From positions 1 to 5,477 of the forward strand of contig JAEOST010000642.1 of assembly GCA_016840245.1 (NCBI GenBank): a DNA stretch of 5,477 nucleotides. Reading direction: 5' to 3'. Source of the DNA: Candidatus Thorarchaeota archaeon (GTDB lineage: Archaea; Asgardarchaeota; Thorarchaeia; Thorarchaeales; Thorarchaeaceae). The stretch's first letter is position 1. Each line of letters begins with the position of its first letter. Shown here one piece after another: positions 1-4,607 of the stretch. Both the position numbers and the translations under genes were made by a program. The notes beneath the pieces are model-generated. The model was not told the DNA's origin. It ran no database searches and saw nothing but the letters and a program-made list of their open reading frames with translations.

Positions 1-51
1 AAGTCATTGTATGCGAGATACCCGGTGGTGTGGTCGTGGATAGTGTTGAGT

Positions 52-56
52 GAGGA
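52..56 (+). promoter_or_regulatory. Ribosome binding site for the Vps62-like gene
   Basis: GAGGA sits 7 bases before ATG 64 and matches the archaeal/bacterial anti-Shine-Dalgarno. It decides the start in favour of ATG 64 over the in-frame TTG at 7, which has almost no upstream sequence in the window. I see no TATA-like box in the 51 bases before it, so the promoter is probably outside the window or the gene is part of a longer transcript. Confidence 0.55.
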
Positions 57-63
57 ATTGGAA

Positions 64-798
64 ATGGCAAGTAGGGAGCAATTTGACGTTGTTCAAGACT
101 ATGCACCGATCTTACACTTTCATCCAGATGAGGGGGACTTCTGTTGTTATCCTTCAGATGCTGAAGCAATATTCAAGAAATTCAGCAGTGACTGGAATAG
201 ATTCGAGGTGGATACGACCCCAAACACATTGGATGCAGATACTCCATGCTATTACGAGATTTGGGATGACATAAGGATGTTACAGATTCGTTACTGGTTC
301 TGGTATAACTATAATCGATTTCCCGGAGCTAAGTTTGGGAAAGGTAACCATCTTGGCGATTGGGAACATATCGAAGTGCGTATCTTTAGAGATCAAAAGC
401 AACAGAGTGAGTGTACAATTTGGTTACATTCGAATCATTTGACAGCATATCTAAATTCTCTACCAAGTCACCTCACACTTTCAAGCTTTGAACCAGAGCC
501 ACTCATTCTAAGAGACAATCAAGTTCATACATGGGTTGCCTTAGGTTCACATGCTCATTATCCAACACCAGATACAAAACCTAGATGTTTTGCTAGAATC
601 TTCTGTGACAAGATAGCCGCCCATGGAGAAGTATGGGATACTAAGAAGAACCTTGTTTCATTAAAGGACACTGTATTTTCAGAATTCACAGGAAGATGGG
701 GTGATGATAAAGCACCTCGGAGCCCAATGAATGAGTATAACAATCGTTGGCGAAATGCTCCTCACTCGCAACCAATAATTGTCAGAAAGAGTTCGTAA
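64..798 (+). CDS. Vps62/DUF946-like protein, function unknown
   Basis: A protein of 244 residues that resembles the Vps62-related (DUF946) family; no biochemical activity is established for prokaryotic members. Visible motifs are A-P-I-L-H-F-H-P-D-E near the N-terminus (residues 14-23), an aromatic strand Y-W-F-W-Y-N-Y-N (77-84), G-D-W-E-H (98-102), A-L-G-S-H-A-H-Y (159-166) and a C-terminal G-R-W-G-D followed by an S-P pair and W (210-229). The DWEH and SHAH blocks also recall the GHRHDWE motif of NPP1/NLP-type cytolysins, so a metal-binding beta-sandwich is a reasonable inference. There is no signal peptide or membrane helix, so it is probably cytosolic. The reading frame is open to the left edge, with a TTG at 7, but ATG 64 is preferred: GAGGA lies 7 bases upstream and the conserved HFHPDE block then begins close to the N-terminus, as is usual. 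Its 3' end overlaps the converging methyltransferase gene by 17 bp. Family assignment is moderate; function is open. Confidence 0.72.
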   Translation: MASREQFDVVQDYAPILHFHPDEGDFCCYPSDAEAIFKKFSSDWNRFEVDTTPNTLDADTPCYYEIWDDIRMLQIRYWFWYNYNRFPGAKFGKGNHLGDWEHIEVRIFRDQKQQSECTIWLHSNHLTAYLNSLPSHLTLSSFEPEPLILRDNQVHTWVALGSHAHYPTPDTKPRCFARIFCDKIAAHGEVWDTKKNLVSLKDTVFSEFTGRWGDDKAPRSPMNEYNNRWRNAPHSQPIIVRKSS

Positions 799-1468
799 AA
801 ACCAGACAATAACTATGGTCGTAACCAAATTCATTGACACCACGACCGGTATCAGCACGTTCCCAGCAGATCACAATTTCACGCTCGAATAGCAGTTCTC
901 GGGATAAGGCGCGACAGACATCCCAAGCGAAAGTAGTCACATCTGTAGACTTGAGATTAGCTGCTTCTACAACTATGTGACCTCCAACCTTCACTATACT
1001 CTTCAGTTTGGTAAATATCTCCTGTAATTCATCAAGATAGCTAAAATACGTTCCAGGGGTCTGATCAGCTGTGAGTGGAGATCTTGTCCAGTTTTTGTTC
1101 ATGTATATTGGGGAACACAGTGCAAAATCCATTTCGGGTAAATCATACTGGTCAAGGAGTCTAGTATCACCGTTTATGATATTCTCCTTATTCTTGATTT
1201 GTGACTTCGTGTAACTAAAGCGACGCGGATCAATTTCAATGCCATATCCAATACGATTCATCTGTTCAGCAACAATAAGGGTTGATCCATAGCCTGCAAA
1301 GATATCTATCACCTTGTCACCAGGCTTTGTGAATTCTTCAAGAAACACCTCTACAAAGCCATCGGGAAATCGCATATCATCAGCCTTGAACTCATCAGGT
1401 AGTTCACTCTTGCATGTAAGGGGTAGGACAATGTAGGATTTCATTCTGAAACAACTTCCCGAGTTCAT
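782..1468 (-). CDS. Small N4/N6-type DNA methyltransferase-like protein
   Basis: A Rossmann-fold SAM-dependent methyltransferase of 228 residues, most like DNA N4-cytosine/N6-adenine methylases. Residues 36-51 (F-V-E-V-F-L-E-E-F-T-K-P-G-D) resemble the motif X helix. They lead into motif I, V-I-D-I-F-A-G-Y-G-S-T (53-63), with acidic residues of motif II at G-I-E-I-D (76-80) and N-G-D (99-101). The catalytic motif IV position reads S-P-I-Y (119-122) instead of S/D/N-P-P-Y. A V-V-V/E strand and a terminal H-S-Y-C-L-V-F (218-224) complete the fold. Motif order is X-I-IV, unlike the common beta class in which IV comes first. There is no room for a sizeable target-recognition domain and no restriction gene nearby, so it would be an orphan modifier; an RNA or small-substrate role cannot be excluded. 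ATG 1468 shares its A with the TGA stop of the upstream dehydrogenase gene, suggesting translational coupling; TTG 1471 and ATG 1444 are alternatives. Confidence 0.75.
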   Translation of the reverse strand: MNSGSCFRMKSYIVLPLTCKSELPDEFKADDMRFPDGFVEVFLEEFTKPGDKVIDIFAGYGSTLIVAEQMNRIGYGIEIDPRRFSYTKSQIKNKENIINGDTRLLDQYDLPEMDFALCSPIYMNKNWTRSPLTADQTPGTYFSYLDELQEIFTKLKSIVKVGGHIVVEAANLKSTDVTTFAWDVCRALSRELLFEREIVICWERADTGRGVNEFGYDHSYCLVFTNSF

Positions 1469-2568
1469 CAATCAATGAATAGAATTGACTCATCCAACTC
1501 TCGTGAGAGCTTCTTAAGACCGTCTGCAGTTTGTTGGTCTAGTGGAATCCCATTTTGTCCGCGAAGTTCATTCTCTTCGTATTCCTTCTCACCATGAACA
1601 TATATTCTGGACTCACCCTCAGCCTTTTCGGAATCCTTCAGCAGAACAAGATACTCATCCATTCGTTGCTTGAAGCTTTGAAGTCCAATGAAGTATACTG
1701 GATCTAAAGCAGCAAAGACATGGCCTGTATTTGGGAATTTGTATTTACCATCCTTATAGAACGTGACTGATGGTCCAAAATTGGCTCCTGTGAGAACGCC
1801 ACATAGTATGTCAACCATGATAGCTAGACCGTAACCCTTGTGACCACCATGAAGCTCACCCTCACCACCAAGTGGAAGAACACCTCCTGCGCCTGAACCA
1901 CCATAGACACTGTCTAAAACTTCTCTTGGATTCCTAGTAGAAAGACCATCTTCATCAAGAGCCCAACCAAGAGGGATCTCATCTCCCAATCGATCATAGA
2001 CCTCAAGTCTGCCGATGGGTACAACACTTGTAGCCATATCTAAAACCCAGGGTCTTTGTTCACCAGCAGGAACTGCAATAGCAATTGGATTAGTACCAAA
2101 TGTTGCATTGCGTCCAAATGTGGGAACTGCAAGAGGCCAAGCATTAGTCATTGAAATCCCAATGAGATTGTGACTTAATGCCATGAGGGGGTAATAACCT
2201 GCAAACCCATAATGATTCGAGTTGTAAACCCCGACTAGTCCAATGCCCTCTTCCTGTGCTTTGTTGATTGCCATTTCCATAGCAAAGGCACCAGCAACTT
2301 GACCAGGCCCATTACCACCATCAACACTGGCAAGTGAACTGCTCTCTCTGACAACCTTTGGGATAGCTTTAGGGAGTATATAGCCCTCTTTTATTCCAGT
2401 GACATACCAAGGTAATCGAACTACTCCATGGGAATCAATACCCCGCAGGTTGGAGAGAACCAAGTTATCTGCAATGTGGCGAGCTCCCTCCATGGGCACA
2501 CCCATTCTTGTCATGACTCTGCGAACGAAGTCAAACAAACTTTGCCATTGAATAAGTCGTTCAGACAT
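1468..2568 (-). CDS. LDH2/MDH2-family NAD(P)-dependent oxidoreductase
   Basis: A 366-residue member of the malate/L-lactate dehydrogenase 2 family (PF02615), which includes archaeal malate and sulfolactate dehydrogenases, ureidoglycolate dehydrogenase AllD and imine reductases. These cytosolic enzymes reduce 2-keto acids, or oxidise 2-hydroxy acids, using NAD(P)H. Signature blocks are L-R-G-I-D-S-H-G (41-48), G-P-G-Q-V-A-G (87-93), S-N-H-Y-G (117-121; the His is a proposed catalytic acid in the family), G-T-N-P-I-A-I-A-V-P (158-167), D-M-A-T-S (177-181) and H-K-G-Y-G-L in the second half. Length is normal and the gene looks intact. The family's common GK(I/L) after the DMATS block reads G-R-L here (186-188). 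Substrate cannot be chosen from sequence: malate, lactate, sulfolactate or another hydroxyacid are all possible. ATG 2568 is preferred over GTG 2574, though neither has a clear Shine-Dalgarno. It is first in a two-gene unit with the downstream methyltransferase. Confidence 0.93.
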   Translation of the reverse strand: MSERLIQWQSLFDFVRRVMTRMGVPMEGARHIADNLVLSNLRGIDSHGVVRLPWYVTGIKEGYILPKAIPKVVRESSSLASVDGGNGPGQVAGAFAMEMAINKAQEEGIGLVGVYNSNHYGFAGYYPLMALSHNLIGISMTNAWPLAVPTFGRNATFGTNPIAIAVPAGEQRPWVLDMATSVVPIGRLEVYDRLGDEIPLGWALDEDGLSTRNPREVLDSVYGGSGAGGVLPLGGEGELHGGHKGYGLAIMVDILCGVLTGANFGPSVTFYKDGKYKFPNTGHVFAALDPVYFIGLQSFKQRMDEYLVLLKDSEKAEGESRIYVHGEKEYEENELRGQNGIPLDQQTADGLKKLSRELDESILFID

Positions 2569-2629
2569 TCCCACAAAACCCAGATTACTAGGAGAACTCT
2601 ATGAACTAAAATCTATGGTACGAAGTAGG

Positions 2630-2640
2630 ATTATACATTT
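2630..2640 (-). promoter_or_regulatory. Candidate TATA box for the dehydrogenase-methyltransferase unit
   Basis: On the reverse strand this reads AAATGTATAAT, a plausible archaeal TATA element. With the usual spacing of about 25 bases, transcription would begin near 2607, leaving a leader of about 40 bases before ATG 2568. This is inferred from position and composition only; another AT-rich stretch (2603-2613) could serve instead. Confidence 0.35.
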
Positions 2641-2678
2641 ACCTGATTTCGATGTCATTCGCATTGCGTTATTCATTA

Positions 2679-2687
2679 CTTTTAATC
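2679..2687 (+). promoter_or_regulatory. Candidate TATA box for the serine hydrolase gene
   Basis: CTTTTAATC lies about 35 bases before ATG 2720. With archaeal spacing, transcription would start around 2708-2710, giving a very short leader that just includes the AGGTG ribosome binding site. The match to the TTTAWATA consensus is partial, so confidence is low. Confidence 0.3.
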
Positions 2688-2709
2688 AATTCAAGAGTTA
2701 ATCTGATAC

Positions 2710-2714
2710 AGGTG
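2710..2714 (+). promoter_or_regulatory. Ribosome binding site for the serine hydrolase
   Basis: AGGTG is 5 bases before ATG 2720 and only 2 bases before the in-frame TTG 2717, so spacing supports the ATG. This places the charged M-E-R-R just ahead of the hydrophobic core of the signal peptide, as expected. Confidence 0.6.
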
Positions 2715-2719
2715 TCTTG

Positions 2720-4072
2720 ATGGAGAGAAGACTTGTTGTTTCTCTGGTATTCCTAGTCATGCTTCTAGGAGGAATGCATTCCAGTATCGCTAGTACGATT
2801 GCAACTACACAAGACCGAGTGTACTATCCCACAGATGGATGGAGAAGAACAAGCCCTGAGAGGCAGGGGATGAATTCATCGAGACTGGAGGATGCAATGA
2901 ATTTCATTGAAGTAGAAGATGTTGATATTAGATCAATTACCATTGTCAAGAATGGTTATCTCGTCTATGAAGAATATACCAATCCGTATCACAGTGAGAA
3001 CACTACATACATCCTCTATTCATGCACCAAGAGTGTTACCTCTACACTGATTGGAATTGCCATTGACATGGGTTACATCGAAGGAGTCCATGTGAACCTG
3101 CTTGATTTCTTCCCCAATAGAACCATTGCCAATCTAGATGATAGAAAACAGAACATCACACTTGAACATGTCCTAACAATGACCGCTGGTTTTGAGTGGG
3201 ACGAGGAAAGCTATGAACAAGCGAACGACTACTACTCGATGCGTAATTCTGATGACTGGGTGCAGTATGTACTCGACAAACCAATGGCATATGATCCCGG
3301 AACACACTGGTACTACAACACAGGTCTATCTCACTTACTCTCAGCAATCATAACTGAAACAACTGGAATGACAGCTCTGGAATTTGCTGAGGAACATCTT
3401 TTCGGTCCATTGGGTATCACAAGGTATGCATGGGTCATCGACCCACATGGAAACAACAATGGTGGTAGCTCGCTAGCCATCACTGCACAGGCCATGGCTA
3501 AGTTTGGATTCCTATTCTTGAACAAAGGAACGTGGGACGAAGAGCAGATAGTGTCAGAGGCATGGGTAGAGAATGCTACTGCAATTCATTACACTCCATA
3601 TGTAGGTGTTAGTTATGGATATCAATGGTGGATTGAATCTGGAGGTGGATTTTACACATACTCAGCAAGAGGGTATCAGGGTCAGTACATCTTTGTCTTA
3701 CCTGAATTAGACCTTGTTGTTACTTTCACATCAAATATCGATGAGGGATACGGACCCAGATACATCATGCAATACTATATCGTCCCTGCAGCACTGGACA
3801 ATGTAACAGTACCAACAACGCCCACTACAACAACGGTTCCAACCATAACTGAAACGACCACAGAAACGACAACAGAAATTTCTACTACATCAACTCAGAC
3901 AAGCACTACCAGCACGACTACTACATCAACTCATACAAGTACTACTAGCACGACTACACCTACAACTGATGAAACAGGTAGTGGTTTAGACCAAGTGATG
4001 ATACTTGGAATTGGTTCATCAATTGGGGTCATTATAATCCTAGCACTTGTAATCTATACAAGACGAAGGTAG
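2720..4072 (+). CDS. Surface-anchored serine hydrolase, class C beta-lactamase fold
   Basis: A 450-residue secreted enzyme of the beta-lactamase/penicillin-binding-like family (PF00144, peptidase family S12). Residues 1-24 form a signal peptide (M-E-R-R, then a hydrophobic core; likely cleavage after S-I-A). The catalytic domain spans about 40-360: the nucleophile motif S-C-T-K is at 101-104 (S-x-x-K), Y-Y-N at 198-200 supplies Y-x-N, and R-G-Y-Q-G-Q (317-322) replaces the KTG-like third motif, as in NylB- and esterase-like members. Residues 364-417 form a Thr/Ser-rich stalk, 426-446 a membrane helix, and the protein ends in R-R-R, so the enzyme should face outward on a membrane tether. Six N-glycosylation sequons (N52, N94, N133, N145, N285, N361) fit an extracellular archaeal protein. 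Likely reactions are hydrolysis of an amide or ester, such as D-amino peptides, cyclic or oligomeric amides or esters; sequence does not choose, and true beta-lactamase activity is not implied. It ends one base before the converging methyltransferase gene. Confidence 0.92.
   Translation: MERRLVVSLVFLVMLLGGMHSSIASTIATTQDRVYYPTDGWRRTSPERQGMNSSRLEDAMNFIEVEDVDIRSITIVKNGYLVYEEYTNPYHSENTTYILYSCTKSVTSTLIGIAIDMGYIEGVHVNLLDFFPNRTIANLDDRKQNITLEHVLTMTAGFEWDEESYEQANDYYSMRNSDDWVQYVLDKPMAYDPGTHWYYNTGLSHLLSAIITETTGMTALEFAEEHLFGPLGITRYAWVIDPHGNNNGGSSLAITAQAMAKFGFLFLNKGTWDEEQIVSEAWVENATAIHYTPYVGVSYGYQWWIESGGGFYTYSARGYQGQYIFVLPELDLVVTFTSNIDEGYGPRYIMQYYIVPAALDNVTVPTTPTTTTVPTITETTTETTTEISTTSTQTSTTSTTTTSTHTSTTSTTTPTTDETGSGLDQVMILGIGSSIGVIIILALVIYTRRR
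3811..3972 (+). other. Thr/Ser-rich extracellular stalk of the serine hydrolase
   Basis: This segment encodes roughly residues 365-418, almost entirely Thr and Ser with scattered Pro and Glu, between the catalytic domain and the membrane helix. Such low-complexity stalks hold a surface enzyme off the membrane, often through an S-layer, and in archaea are frequent O-glycosylation targets. The glycosylation is inferred; the composition is read directly. Confidence 0.8.
3884..3955 (+). repeat. 36-bp in-frame tandem duplication in the stalk
   Basis: Two adjacent 36-bp units (3884-3919 and 3920-3955) differ at 3 of 36 positions. They encode the 12-residue units T-T-S-T-Q-T-S-T-T-S-T-T and T-T-S-T-H-T-S-T-T-S-T-T (residues 389-400 and 401-412). 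Two of the changes are silent and one swaps Gln for His. The near-identity suggests a fairly recent slippage or unequal-exchange duplication that lengthened the stalk without breaking the frame. Confidence 0.9.
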
Positions 4073-4073
4073 G

Positions 4074-4589
4074 TCAATCCACATGCTCGTGGGGATTCCA
4101 TGGCGTTATTCGTGGAATCCAACGTGGCACATTCTCTAAATATCTGAGATATTCGTCACCAAACCTAGCAATTAGTCCAGGTTCTTCTGATTTGATGAAG
4201 TACATATGATTCCCAATAGCAAAGAACAAGAACCAGAGAAAGATAGCATAGGACCCAATGAAGATTGATTCACCAAGCAGAATCATCAATACTCCCAGAA
4301 TCATTGGATTCCGAACATAGAGATAGACTCCATGTACAACGAGTTTTGATGTTGGTGCCCAAGGTGCCAATGTCCCCTGGCCAATACTGGCAAAATACCG
4401 GTTTGTTTGTATAAGAGTGATCAAACCAGCAATTGCTACAACAAGACCGGTAGCTGTTGGTAAGAAATTGAAGGGGTATGACAATAGCCATCCGATGACT
4501 AACAGCTGCGTCATGTAGACAAGTAGCATTGGAATGATGATAGTAACCAGTGTTGGTAATGCTAGAATAGCAACCACATGTTGTTTCAT
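4074..4589 (-). CDS. ICMT/PEMT-type integral membrane methyltransferase
   Basis: A 171-residue membrane protein of the isoprenylcysteine carboxyl methyltransferase / phospholipid methyltransferase superfamily (PF04140/PF04191-like), which uses SAM to methylate membrane-embedded substrates. Hydrophobic segments lie near residues 5-36 (one or two helices), 45-61 and a helical hairpin at 96-131. The family's cofactor-binding C-terminal half is clear: G-x-Y-x-Y-V-R-N-P-M (87-96), the acidic pair E-E (135-136), then R-F-G-D-E-Y-x-x-Y (142-150) and V-P-R (154-156). Length is usual. Substrate is unknown; a lipid, a prenylated or thiol-containing small molecule, or a protein C-terminus are all seen in the superfamily. 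ATG 4589 lies 11 bases after the AGGTGAT ribosome binding site. An in-frame TTG 4595 has better spacing (5 bases) and would add two residues. It follows nadB by 10-16 bases on the same strand, so the two are probably co-transcribed. Confidence 0.88.
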   Translation of the reverse strand: MKQHVVAILALPTLVTIIIPMLLVYMTQLLVIGWLLSYPFNFLPTATGLVVAIAGLITLIQTNRYFASIGQGTLAPWAPTSKLVVHGVYLYVRNPMILGVLMILLGESIFIGSYAIFLWFLFFAIGNHMYFIKSEEPGLIARFGDEYLRYLENVPRWIPRITPWNPHEHVD

Positions 4590-4600
4590 ACTCAAGATGT

Positions 4601-4607
4601 ATCACCT
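4601..4607 (-). promoter_or_regulatory. Ribosome binding site overlapping the nadB stop codon
   Basis: On the reverse strand AGGTGAT includes the last two bases of the nadB TAG stop (4608-4606). A strong Shine-Dalgarno placed on the stop of the preceding gene supports co-transcription and possible translational coupling. Spacing is 5 bases to TTG 4595 and 11 to ATG 4589, so the start of the membrane methyltransferase gene is not fully settled. Confidence 0.65.

Larger units (their letters stand above)
2569..2719. promoter_or_regulatory. Divergent intergenic promoter region
   Basis: This is the only substantial non-coding gap (151 bp), lying between the divergent dehydrogenase and serine hydrolase genes, so promoters for both must be here. 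It is AT-rich, has no -35/-10 pair that I can see, and carries TATA-like stretches on each strand, listed separately. A near-palindrome CGCA-T-TGCG sits at 2660-2668 between the two candidate TATA boxes, and TTAATC occurs twice as a direct repeat (2682-2687 and 2698-2703). Either could bind a regulator, but both are short enough to arise by chance. Confidence 0.6.

Noticed and set aside
7..63. N-terminal extension of the Vps62-like protein from TTG 7
   Set aside because: The 19 extra residues match nothing I recognise in the family, and ATG 64 has a well-spaced GAGGA. An upstream start cannot be fully excluded because the frame is open to the edge.
558..743. Short reverse-strand open frame inside the Vps62-like gene
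   Set aside because: It is only 61 codons, has no recognisable motif, and lies opposite well-conserved family sequence; it is a shadow frame.
3811..3972. Repetitive Thr-codon region considered as a CRISPR or non-coding repeat array
   Set aside because: The repeats are in frame, contiguous and without spacers, and encode a Thr/Ser stalk between a catalytic domain and a membrane helix.
2720..4072. Antibiotic-resistance beta-lactamase
   Set aside because: The fold and S-x-x-K motif are shared by many esterases, amidases and peptidases. The third motif and surface tether fit those better, and nothing nearby suggests a resistance cassette.
4270..4605. A 111-codon reverse-strand open frame beginning with GTG inside the nadB/methyltransferase junction
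   Set aside because: It overlaps the ICMT-like gene in another frame. Its translation is rich in Cys, His, Ser and Asn without any motif, whereas the overlapping frame has clear family motifs.
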